A stretch of 64,000 nucleotides of DNA from Hyphomicrobiales bacterium (lineage in GTDB: Bacteria > Pseudomonadota > Alphaproteobacteria > Rhizobiales > Rhizobiaceae). The position numbers and the translations under genes were made by a program. The stretch is taken from the NCBI GenBank assembly GCA_021775455.1, contig JAJFHU010000005.1:1-64000 (forward strand), in the 5' to 3' direction. Under the pieces are notes generated by a model, which did not search any database, had not been told where the DNA came from, and was given only the letters and a program-made list of their open reading frames with translations. This document shows positions 9,034 to 16,437 of this stretch, piece by piece. The stretch's first letter is position 1, and each line of letters opens with the position of its first letter.

Positions 9034-9246
9034 ATGACAAACAACCGCCTTCTCGGCATCGGTTTGGGTGGCTTCGGCATTGCTGGAATATGCTGCTTTA
9101 CACCGTTGCTCGTAATCCTTGTTACGTCAGTCGGCCTGTCGGCGTTGGTCGGATGGTTTGACTACGTCCTGTTCCCCGCAATGGCTGTTTTTGCAACAAT
9201 CACCGGATATGCACTTTGGAACCGGTGGAAACAGCAACAAGCATGA
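9034..9246 (+). CDS. merF: MerF, mercuric ion uptake membrane protein
   Basis: A 70-residue inner-membrane protein with two hydrophobic helices. The first contains GIAGICCFTPLL with the vicinal pair Cys20-Cys21 that binds Hg(II) in MerF. A GAAGGA sequence seven bases upstream selects the ATG at 9034. The second vicinal pair near the C-terminus of plasmid MerF is absent: the protein ends NRWKQQQA. The Cys-rich protein encoded directly downstream, overlapping by four bases, might supply the missing cytoplasmic ligands. There is no merT, merP or merA in the window. Confidence 0.87.
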   Translation: MTNNRLLGIGLGGFGIAGICCFTPLLVILVTSVGLSALVGWFDYVLFPAMAVFATITGYALWNRWKQQQA

Positions 9247-9455
9247 TTAAACTACAGTCTACAATCACCTGTCCGCAATGCGGACATGCCGAAATAGAAA
9301 CCATGCCTACCGATGCCTGCCAATGGTTCTATGAATGCCAGGGCTGCAAAGCGCTATTAAGACCAAAAGCGGGCGATTGCTGCGTATATTGTTCTTACGG
9401 CACGGTGTCATGCCCGCCGATTCAGGCAGGCGATGATTGTTGTCATTTGGCATAA
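9243..9455 (+). CDS. GDCCVxC-domain small cysteine-rich protein
   Basis: A 70-residue soluble protein with eleven cysteines. The order is CPQC (10-13), Cys26, CQGC (32-35), GDCCVYC (44-50), Cys57 and a terminal pair at 66-67. The GDCCVxC block followed by SYGTVSCPP is the signature of a conserved small family, sometimes a selenoprotein, found near mercury transport genes; here all positions are ordinary Cys codons. Its start overlaps the merF stop (ATGA), so the two are translationally coupled. It probably binds or passes on Hg(II); the biochemical role is unproven. Confidence 0.78.
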   Translation: MIKLQSTITCPQCGHAEIETMPTDACQWFYECQGCKALLRPKAGDCCVYCSYGTVSCPPIQAGDDCCHLA

Positions 9456-9814
9456 GACATAGTCAGTTCTGTTGATTGAATCATTATCTAAACAATTCGC
9501 AAAAATTCTACTCGCGATTTCGCCTCGGGGAATTGCTGCAAACACCCTTTCCTCTTGCCTGATTATCGGGGGGCACCCGATGACGAGGGGAGAATGACGG
9601 CGGATTATAGAAGGCCGCCTTGCGTGGCAGGGCAAGCTGGCGATGCCAGTGCCAGCCCGCGAACGCGCGTTGGGTCGACAGGCCCAACAAGGCCAAACAA
9701 AGCGGAGGCTCCGGGGAAACGAGTGAACACTTCACCTTGCGTGGTTTTTGGTGATCTGATATCCCGACGCTTAATTCACCACAGTCAAGAAACATTATTT
9801 GGCGGAACCAGTTA
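9456..9814. other. Non-coding gap with a GC-rich, hairpin-dense element (about 9560-9745)
   Basis: The gap separates the mer operon from leuD. Its middle is markedly GC-richer than the flanks and contains consecutive hairpins: ATCGGG/CCCGAT (9565-9581), GGCGG/CCGCC (9599-9619), GCTGGC/GCCAGC (9636-9656) and TTGGG/CCCAA (9670-9687). Open frames exist on both strands, but none has a ribosome-binding site or a recognisable product, so I do not call a gene. It may be an interspersed palindromic repeat, a structured RNA or a leader of leuD. Confidence 0.5.
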
Positions 9815-10420
9815 ATGGAAAAATTCACAACCCTTACCGCAACGGCAGCACCTATGCCGGTAATCAATGTTGATACCGACATGATCATTCCCAAGGACTA
9901 TCTCAAAACGATCAAGCGTACCGGTCTCGGAGAAGGGCTGTTTGCTGAAATGCGGTATAATGAGGATGGCTCCGACAACCCGGATTTCGTGTTGAACAAA
10001 TCTGCCTACAAGAATGCACAAATCCTGGTTACCGGGGATAACTTCGGCTGTGGATCATCACGCGAACACGCGCCTTGGGCATTACTTGATTTCGGTATCC
10101 GCTGTGTGATCTCCACAAGCTTTGCCGATATTTTCTATAACAACTGCTTCAAGAACGGAATTCTGCCAATCATGGTTTCTCATGAGGAATTAATCGAACT
10201 GATGGACGATGCAGAGCGTGGTGCCAACGCCACGATTACCGTCAATCTTGAAAAGCAAACCATATCCGGTCCGGATGGCGGCATGATAAATTTTGATATT
10301 GATCCAGATCGCAAACACCGCCTGCTGGAAGGCATTGATGATATTGACGAGACGCTTGCCAAGAAGAGTACCATTGATGCATTCGAGCAAAAACATTCAG
10401 AGGCGCATCCCTGGGTTTAA
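9815..10420 (+). CDS. leuD: 3-isopropylmalate dehydratase small subunit
   Basis: LeuD forms the swivelling domain of isopropylmalate isomerase (with LeuC, not in this window) in leucine biosynthesis. The 201-residue protein has the family markers [15 protein letters not shown] near the N-terminus and [17 protein letters not shown], the conserved loop that closes the active site. A GGAACC sequence precedes the ATG. Length is normal. leuB follows after 60 bases, probably in one transcript. Confidence 0.96.
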   Translation: MEKFTTLTATAAPMPVINVDTDMIIPKDYLKTIKRTGLGEGLFAEMRYNEDGSDNPDFVLNKSAYKNAQILVTGDNFGCGSSREHAPWALLDFGIRCVISTSFADIFYNNCFKNGILPIMVSHEELIELMDDAERGANATITVNLEKQTISGPDGGMINFDIDPDRKHRLLEGIDDIDETLAKKSTIDAFEQKHSEAHPWV

Positions 10421-10480
10421 GACCAGACTAATTTCACATCGCACTTTTTTCATCATCCAATTGCTTGAAAGGTAATTTTC

Positions 10481-11593
10481 ATGACAGCTCGCAAGCTCCT
10501 GCTCCTGCCTGGAGATGGCATTGGCCCGGAAGCCGTGGCAGAAGTAACTAAAATCATCAATTGGATGAATTCAAATCTCAATACCGGCTTTGAAACCGAG
10601 ACAGGGTTGGTTGGCGGATCAGCCTACGATGCACACGGCAAGTCCATCAGCGACGTAGACATGGATTTGGCATTGGCTGCTGACGCCGTATTGTTTGGAG
10701 CGGTTGGTGGTCCGAAATGGAATGACGTACCCTATGATGTGCGTCCTGAAGCGGGATTGTTACGGCTCCGAAAAGACATGGCATTGTTTGCAAACCTGCG
10801 CCCGGCAATCTGTTATCCGGCACTGGCAGACTCTTCTTCCTTGCGAAAGGAAGTTGTTGAGGGGTTGGATATTCTTATCGTTCGAGAGTTGACCGGCGGT
10901 GTTTATTTTGGAGAGCCTAAGGAAATCATTGATATCGGAAATGGACAGAAACGGGCCGTCGATACACAAGTCTATGATACCTACGAAATTGAACGCATAT
11001 CCGGGGTCGCCTTTGAAATGGCACGTACAAGGTCCAACAAGGTTTGCTCCATGGAAAAACGCAATGTCATGAAATCTGGCGTATTGTGGAACGAAGTCGT
11101 TACCGATGTTCATGAGAAGAAATACTCTGATGTGGAATTGTCTCACATGCTTGCAGATGCGGGCGGTATGCAACTGGTCCGCTGGCCGAAGCAGTTTGAC
11201 GTGATTGTTACCGACAACTTGTTTGGCGACATGCTGTCTGACGTGGCTGCGATGTTGACTGGTTCGCTCGGCATGTTGCCATCTGCTTCTCTCGGCGCGC
11301 CGGATGCCCGGACTGGTTCGCGCAAAGCGCTTTACGAGCCGGTTCATGGTTCCGCACCAGATATTGCCGGCCAAGGCATTGCCAACCCAATCGCGATGAT
11401 TGCTTCTTTTGCCATGTGCATGCGCTACTCATTTAACATGATCGAAGAAGCCGACCGCATGGAACAGGCTATTGCCAATGTTCTGGACAGCGGAAAACGG
11501 ACCGGAGACATTCATTCAGACGGCATGGAAAAAATTTCCACGTCCCAAATGGGTAATGCCATTCTGGAAGAATTTCAGGGACTTTCGTCCTAG
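10481..11593 (+). CDS. leuB: 3-isopropylmalate dehydrogenase
   Basis: LeuB oxidises and decarboxylates 3-isopropylmalate with NAD+ in leucine biosynthesis. The 370-residue protein starts [14 protein letters not shown] and carries [12 protein letters not shown] and the metal/substrate signature [16 protein letters not shown], followed by [12 protein letters not shown] and the NAD-binding [14 protein letters not shown]. These are all hallmarks of this dehydrogenase as opposed to isocitrate or tartrate dehydrogenases. An AAAGG sequence lies nine bases before the ATG. The 3' end overlaps the probable start of the downstream DUF6314 gene. Confidence 0.97.
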   Translation: MTARKLLLLPGDGIGPEAVAEVTKIINWMNSNLNTGFETETGLVGGSAYDAHGKSISDVDMDLALAADAVLFGAVGGPKWNDVPYDVRPEAGLLRLRKDMALFANLRPAICYPALADSSSLRKEVVEGLDILIVRELTGGVYFGEPKEIIDIGNGQKRAVDTQVYDTYEIERISGVAFEMARTRSNKVCSMEKRNVMKSGVLWNEVVTDVHEKKYSDVELSHMLADAGGMQLVRWPKQFDVIVTDNLFGDMLSDVAAMLTGSLGMLPSASLGAPDARTGSRKALYEPVHGSAPDIAGQGIANPIAMIASFAMCMRYSFNMIEEADRMEQAIANVLDSGKRTGDIHSDGMEKISTSQMGNAILEEFQGLSS

Positions 11594-12062
11594 AAACAAG
11601 GGGTCGTTTCTCATTTTACCACCGACCGATGAACTGAAAGAATTCTTCGATTCCCTTGTGGACAGGTGGAAACTTGATCGTACCATCTCCGGAGATGCTT
11701 CCTTTACCGGTGAAACTATCTTCGAATGGCTGGAGCCTGATGTTCTGCGGATGCAGGAAAGCGGCAACATATCCATGGCGGATGGTCAGGAAATCGCTGC
11801 CTCGCGCAACTGGATATGGAAGCTGGAAGGCGAAAACCGCTTGCACATTTTCTATGATGAAATTCCACCGCGCTCCTATCACAATCTCGACCTGATCCTT
11901 GAAGACGATATCTGGATTGGCGAGGCAACCCATATTTGTAAACCTGATATTTATTTGGGGCGCTACCATTTGGACACGAACCTGCTGACGATCAATCAGA
12001 AGATCGACGGGCCAAACAAGAACTATGCACTGACCAGCATTTACTCCCGGATCATGAACTAG
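11556..12062 (+). CDS. DUF6314 family protein
   Basis: The conserved part (from about 11650) has the look of DUF6314 proteins: WKLDRTI, a beta-rich barrel with [43 protein letters not shown] and a closing [14 protein letters not shown]. The function of the family is unknown. The start is uncertain. The ATG at 11556 overlaps leuB by 38 bases and gives 168 residues. A strong AAGGGG at about 11600 has only a non-standard ATT codon at useful distance, and a GTG at 11658 would begin inside the conserved core. Co-transcription with leuDB is likely. Confidence 0.72.
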   Translation: MPFWKNFRDFRPRNKGSFLILPPTDELKEFFDSLVDRWKLDRTISGDASFTGETIFEWLEPDVLRMQESGNISMADGQEIAASRNWIWKLEGENRLHIFYDEIPPRSYHNLDLILEDDIWIGEATHICKPDIYLGRYHLDTNLLTINQKIDGPNKNYALTSIYSRIMN

Positions 12063-12074
12063 GCTTGGTGATAA

Positions 12075-12644
12075 TCAATTGGCAAGGCTTGATGGATCAC
12101 CGGATTTAGGGCCGTGCTCACCATAAAAAGGTGGTTGATCTTCACCACATTCAAAGTCTGAGGCAACCGTGTCCGCAACTTTTCGGGCAAGCTCATTGGC
12201 GTTGGGATTTGCCCGGGCATCAACATAACCGGCAATGCAGGAAACCGGATTTTAGTCCGTCGCTACAGTAGAGATGACCAGCACCTCGCCATACGTGCTG
12301 TCAGGATTACCATCATCGATGAACCAACGCAGAATTGTTGCAAATGGTTTTCCATCCCCGAGTCGCCATTCGATGGTATTATTCACATGATTGAATTGCG
12401 CGAAACTTTCCCACTGGTTGGTTTCAAGGTCAATCGGCCCAAATCGAACCATCTGACGCAAATCACCTTCAGAAAAGTAAACCGGATAATCCTTGTAACC
12501 CGGGCATTCAGCTGAACCGCCCATATCATCAGACTGGTAAAACTGACAGCCATTTTCCAGATCAAGCCTAGTATAGGTGCTTTCGACCGCAACTGCCAAT
12601 GAGGTCATCGCAAAGAAGAAGGCGAGCGCCACAAATTTACTCAT
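12075..12644 (-). pseudogene. Secreted protein gene interrupted by an in-frame TAA
   Basis: The reading frame encodes a signal peptide (MSKFVALAFFFAMTSLAVA) and 130 codons, meets TAA at 12254-12252, then stays open in the same frame for 57 more codons to a TGA at 12077-12075. The downstream part reads as real protein (NPVSCIAGYVDARANPNANE, then ELARKVADTVASDFECGEDQ) and contains two of the four cysteines. The unbroken product would be 189 residues plus the codon now TAA. This looks like a single nonsense change in a periplasmic protein of unknown function. Either the C-terminus was lost recently, or the stop is read through, or it is a sequencing error. It lies downstream of the YggT gene. 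Confidence 0.75.
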
Positions 12645-12652
12645 GCTCTACC

Positions 12653-12943
12653 CTACGTCAGAAGTGGAGCAATATCGTGGATCAGCAAATATTGAAGGAA
12701 CATGATCGCGAACAAAACAATAATCGGTGTAATGTCAATGCCACCGAGATTGGGTAAATATCGCCTGATTGGTCGATAAACAGGTTCGGTCATCTGATAT
12801 AGAAACTTACCAACCATGTTCACAAACTGATTTGAGTTGTTGATCACATTGAATGCATAGAGCCAGGAAAAGATCGCTGACAGGATGACGATCCACCAGT
12901 AAAAATTGAGTAATTGGTAAATTATGAAAATGATGGCATTCAT
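12653..12943 (-). CDS. YggT family membrane protein
   Basis: A 96-residue protein with two hydrophobic segments and, between them, the family core FLYQMTEPVYRPIRRYLPNL followed by GGIDITPIIVLFAI. YggT proteins are small integral membrane proteins found beside cell-division or osmotic-stress genes; their precise function is unsettled. An AGGATCA sequence precedes the ATG. It is followed eight bases later by the interrupted secreted-protein gene, perhaps as one unit. Confidence 0.9.
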   Translation of the reverse strand: MNAIIFIIYQLLNFYWWIVILSAIFSWLYAFNVINNSNQFVNMVGKFLYQMTEPVYRPIRRYLPNLGGIDITPIIVLFAIMFLQYLLIHDIAPLLT

Positions 12944-13013
12944 TGATTGATCCTGATTCTGATTCTGCAGAATTGTTGTTACCGATTACATTTGGCCCTG
13001 AAATGCTTTCAAA

Positions 13014-13745
13014 TCAAGTGCGGTGTTTTTCAACCGGACCAATCCACATATCGAGAAACTCGCGCAACCATTTGCTGACCGCCTGATCATGCTGCACTCG
13101 TCCATCAAAATGCGCTTCCCGTTTCTGGGCACCAGGAAGAGCAAAACGATGGGCGGCAAGGGTTGTCCAGCGGTTCATCATCCAGTGCGTGACTTCGGAA
13201 TGAAATTGAACACCCCAGGCATTCTCGCCGTAACGAAATGCCTGATTTGGGTAGGTTTCACCCGTCGCCAGTAATGTAGCATCCGGCGGCAGGGAAAAGC
13301 CTTCCATGTGCCAATGATAAACCTGATCTGGCCATTCCATCAACATTCGACCCTCGTTCGTGGGCCGGATAGGATAATAACCAATTTCAGCCAGTTCATT
13401 GTCGTGCGGTTTCACTGTGCCGCCCAAATGTTTAACAAGCATCTGGGCTCCAAGGCAGATTCCAAAAAACGGTTTATTTTCGCGAAGCGGAACTTCCATC
13501 CAGTCAATTTCACGCTTGATGAAATCATCACTGTCATTGGCGCTCATGGGTCCGCCAAAGACAACCGCACCGGCATAGTCTTCGAGTGTCTTGGGCAATT
13601 CATCACCAATTGCCGGTTTGCAAGCCACCCATTCGTAACCCATTTCTTCAAGAATCATTCCGCACCGGCCGGGCGTGGAGCCTTCCTGATGCATGATCAT
13701 CAGCACGCGTGGTTTTCCCGAATTGGGTATATGCCCCGAAATCAT
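13014..13745 (-). CDS. Type 1 glutamine amidotransferase
   Basis: A 243-residue class I amidotransferase domain standing alone. GICLGAQ holds the nucleophile Cys97, and VQFHSEVTHW supplies the catalytic His and Glu. The early part VLMIMHQEGSTPG and VVFGGPMSAND resemble the GMP-synthase-like/GATase1 proteins that act on small molecules or as gamma-glutamyl hydrolases. No synthase partner is adjacent, so the acceptor is unknown. It is cytoplasmic. It lies just downstream of a TerB gene on the same strand, 18 bases apart, suggesting a two-gene unit. Confidence 0.87.
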   Translation of the reverse strand: MISGHIPNSGKPRVLMIMHQEGSTPGRCGMILEEMGYEWVACKPAIGDELPKTLEDYAGAVVFGGPMSANDSDDFIKREIDWMEVPLRENKPFFGICLGAQMLVKHLGGTVKPHDNELAEIGYYPIRPTNEGRMLMEWPDQVYHWHMEGFSLPPDATLLATGETYPNQAFRYGENAWGVQFHSEVTHWMMNRWTTLAAHRFALPGAQKREAHFDGRVQHDQAVSKWLREFLDMWIGPVEKHRT

Positions 13746-13763
13746 GAATTATACGACCATCGC

Positions 13764-14219
13764 CTATGGCTGCCTGTCCCGGACCCGTTGCTTCAGGGTA
13801 ACGCGGTCTCGTGAACTTACTGCAAGAAGTTCGGCTATCCGCCAAACCACATTGTCTTCCAGTTCATGGACAACACCGTCGGCAAATACCATTTCCCACA
13901 GGTTCTCCACGATTGCGATACGTTGTTCTTCGTCAAGGGTACGTTTTAAAACACTTGTAAAAGCATAAAGGTCAATCGCTTCACCGTCCGCTTTTTGAGC
14001 ATCTGCAAGCAATTGTTCCGCTTCACCAGGATTAACTCCAAACTGGTCTGCAAGGAGCGAAGACATGCGTTCACGCTCTTCATCTGTGACAACACCATCG
14101 ACCGCGATGACGTGATACATCAATGCAGCCTGAGCGAGTTGAATTCGCGATGGGGTGAAATCCGGTAGTTCTTCATCAGAAGACAACTCCGAAACAAATT
14201 TGACGATGGCATCAATCAT
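13764..14219 (-). CDS. TerB family tellurite-resistance-like protein
   Basis: A 151-residue, all-helical acidic protein. It has the TerB domain features AALMYHVIAVDGVVTDEERE and LWEMVFADGVVHELEDNVVW, each with the acidic D-G-x-V(x)3-E pattern of metal-binding loops. Stand-alone chromosomal TerB proteins are widespread and are not proof of tellurite resistance, since no other ter genes are present. ATG at 14219 is preferred because AGG lies upstream; an upstream TTG would add 12 residues unlike the family. It probably heads a unit with the downstream amidotransferase. Confidence 0.85.
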   Translation of the reverse strand: MIDAIVKFVSELSSDEELPDFTPSRIQLAQAALMYHVIAVDGVVTDEERERMSSLLADQFGVNPGEAEQLLADAQKADGEAIDLYAFTSVLKRTLDEEQRIAIVENLWEMVFADGVVHELEDNVVWRIAELLAVSSRDRVTLKQRVRDRQP

Positions 14220-14331
14220 TGCAGGATAACCTAGTAGAAAGAAATCGGGATACAAGTAGCTGATTGTAGCAAGCTACAGAAAACTGTAAGGACGATAATT
14301 ATCCAATGATCCAAAACGCCGGGAATTTGAA

Positions 14332-15225
14332 ATGTCTACGCAATCATCCAACAACACTAAATGGGGCATCAACAATGACTACGCGCCACTCAGGCATGTA
14401 TTACTGGGAAAGCCTGAATATTATCGCTGGGTCGATGCCGGACCGCTGATTGGAAGAACCCTTGCAAACGCGCATATGACCGGCGCCAAGTTTGACCTTC
14501 AAACCGCCATGGCGCAACACGCAGAGATGGTTTCGGTTTACGAGGAAAACGGCGTTGCCTGCCACTATCTGGAGCCCGATCCTGTACTACACAGAAACTT
14601 CTTCGCGCGAGACTCTTCAGCCATGACACCCTGGGGTGCACTGATTTGTCATATGCAGCTTAAAGTCCGGCGGGCCGATTATGTCACTGCAATAAGTTTT
14701 TACCAGAATAACAACATTCCGATCTGGAACTATGCCACCGCCGGACATTTCGAGGGCGGTGACTTTGTCATACTGGAGCCGGGAAAGGTGTTGATCGGCT
14801 ACTGTGGCGAACGCTCCGAAAAAGAAGGATCTGAGCAGGCTGCAGAATTTGTGCGCAATGAAGGATGGGAAGCAGTAACGGTACCCATCAGCCGGGAATT
14901 CGTTCACATGGATGGGCTGGTGGTGCCACTTGCTGAAAAACTACTCGTCGCATGCGTTGATGCGCTTGAACCCTGGGTCGTCAAACAATTGAAGGATTGG
15001 GGCTTTGATTTTGTTGACGTACCCTATCGCGAAGCAAAGAACCTCGGCGTTAATCTGGTAACACTGGGAAACAACAAGGTGCTTTCCATGAAGGGTGCCA
15101 CGGAACTTAACGACAAAATGCGTTCACTCGGTTTCTTCGTGTACGATCCTGACATGTCGATGTTTACCCTGGGTGGCGGCGGTGTACATTGCCTTTCACA
15201 AGCACTTGATCGGGAGGACGTCTGA
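14332..15225 (+). CDS. Arginine deiminase / dimethylargininase family hydrolase
   Basis: A 297-residue protein of the pentein (guanidino-group-modifying) superfamily. Visible catalytic elements are FARDSSAM (about 91-98), HFEGGDF (141-144, acidic base), FVHMD with His192 and the C-terminal nucleophile Cys287 in GGGGVHCLSQA. Such enzymes hydrolyse arginine, methylated arginine or a related guanidine to citrulline or urea-type products. The short length and lack of an arcBC operon favour a DDAH-like or peptidyl/amine substrate over classical ArcA. A GGGAA sequence precedes the ATG. It is convergent with an enolase-superfamily gene. Confidence 0.83.
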   Translation: MSTQSSNNTKWGINNDYAPLRHVLLGKPEYYRWVDAGPLIGRTLANAHMTGAKFDLQTAMAQHAEMVSVYEENGVACHYLEPDPVLHRNFFARDSSAMTPWGALICHMQLKVRRADYVTAISFYQNNNIPIWNYATAGHFEGGDFVILEPGKVLIGYCGERSEKEGSEQAAEFVRNEGWEAVTVPISREFVHMDGLVVPLAEKLLVACVDALEPWVVKQLKDWGFDFVDVPYREAKNLGVNLVTLGNNKVLSMKGATELNDKMRSLGFFVYDPDMSMFTLGGGGVHCLSQALDREDV

Positions 15226-15234
15226 AGCGCCGCG

Positions 15235-16335
15235 TTACTCAAGTTCACTGGACTGGTAGATCGCTTTCTCCAGCCAGTCCTTGTTGATCTCAACGCCCCA
15301 TCCTGGTCCGTCCGGAATCTGCACTTTACCGTCACGGGCAACGGGGAATGGATCGAACAATCCATATTGCCAGGGATAGTAGTCCGATTCCTCAATTGAA
15401 AATTCCACATAGGGACCAGCAGCCGGAATGGCACCCATCATGTGCAGGGTGAAAATGGTTACAAGCGAAAGATTTGCGCAATGCGGCGTGCAGGGCATAC
15501 CGGCTTCCTCGGCATATTTGGCAACCCGCAAGGTTCTGCTCAAACCGCCAAGATACAATATGTCGGGTTGTAGAACATCTACAGCACGCATATTGATCAT
15601 GCGACGCCAGGTGGCCAGATCACAATCCTGTTCACCGCCGGTCACATCAATTTCAAGTGCGTCAGTAACTTCCTTGGTCCACTCAAGTTCCCAGTATGGG
15701 CACGGCTCTTCGAAGTGACCGTAACCATTGCCTTCCAGCATGCGGCCTACTTCGATGGCACGATCCGGTGTGTAACAGCTGTTGGCATCAACCAGCAAAT
15801 CACACTCTGCTCCGACCGCTTTCGCCACCGTTGGAATGATTTCCTCTGTTCGCCCAGGTGCCTCATCCTTGTTGTGTCCACATTCACTTCCGACCCTGAC
15901 CTTGAAAGCATCGTATCCGAATTCTCCACGGAGACGCTTAAGACGCTCCGCCTCATCTGCCGGTGAAATGTCGCGCTTCATGGATGACCCGTAGACCCGA
16001 ATTGGACGCGGTGCTCCTCCAAGCAATTCGCAAACACTCTTTCTTTCGATCTTTCCACGCAAGTCCCAGGCGGCGGTATCAAGACCGCCAATAGCTCGCC
16101 GCAAATAAGAGCCCGGAAATTTATGTTCGCGCTCCACAATCCAGTCAGAAAGCGCATCGACTTTCAGTGGATTGGTGCCCAATGCGTATGGGGCGACCTG
16201 CCGATGAAGAACCAATGCAGAAATGTCTGAATGGTATGTGGAAAGCTGCCCCCAGCCCTCGGAACCATCGTCGGCGGTTAGGCGGACAAAACCCACATCC
16301 TCAGTAGCAAACGTTTCGATCTGCTGGATTTTCAT
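15235..16335 (-). CDS. Mandelate racemase / muconate lactonizing enzyme family protein (enolase superfamily)
   Basis: A 366-residue enzyme with an N-terminal capping domain and a C-terminal barrel. Expected catalytic positions are visible: K145-x-R147 (AFKVRVG), metal ligands Asp183 (LLVDANSCY), Glu209 (HFEEPCP) and Glu235 (GGEQDCD), then Asp258 (LQPDILYLGG) and His285 (TPHCAN). An Asp-His dyad indicates the mandelate-racemase subgroup, typically acid-sugar dehydratases or racemases. The substrate cannot be read from sequence. ATG at 16335 with AAGGA upstream starts at the family N-terminus MKIQQIETF. No sugar-acid transporter is adjacent. Confidence 0.87.
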   Translation of the reverse strand: MKIQQIETFATEDVGFVRLTADDGSEGWGQLSTYHSDISALVLHRQVAPYALGTNPLKVDALSDWIVEREHKFPGSYLRRAIGGLDTAAWDLRGKIERKSVCELLGGAPRPIRVYGSSMKRDISPADEAERLKRLRGEFGYDAFKVRVGSECGHNKDEAPGRTEEIIPTVAKAVGAECDLLVDANSCYTPDRAIEVGRMLEGNGYGHFEEPCPYWELEWTKEVTDALEIDVTGGEQDCDLATWRRMINMRAVDVLQPDILYLGGLSRTLRVAKYAEEAGMPCTPHCANLSLVTIFTLHMMGAIPAAGPYVEFSIEESDYYPWQYGLFDPFPVARDGKVQIPDGPGWGVEINKDWLEKAIYQSSELE

Positions 16336-16437
16336 GGAGCCGTCCTTCATTAGAATACACAGAAGCGTAATTGATTTGCAGCGCAATAAACAACTGCAAT
16401 CATCGTTGGTAGAGATTTGCACTGCGATGTAATGAGA

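Noticed and set aside
9508-9894. A 128-codon minus-strand frame and an overlapping 86-codon plus-strand frame between the mer operon and leuD
   Set aside because: Neither has a ribosome-binding site or recognisable domain, both overlap the hairpin-rich element, and the minus frame runs into leuD. Treated as non-coding.
12252-12254. Stop-codon recoding to selenocysteine or pyrrolysine
   Set aside because: The codon is TAA; those systems use TGA or TAG.
13764-14219. Tellurite-resistance locus
   Set aside because: A lone TerB gene without terZACDE does not support a tellurite-resistance function.
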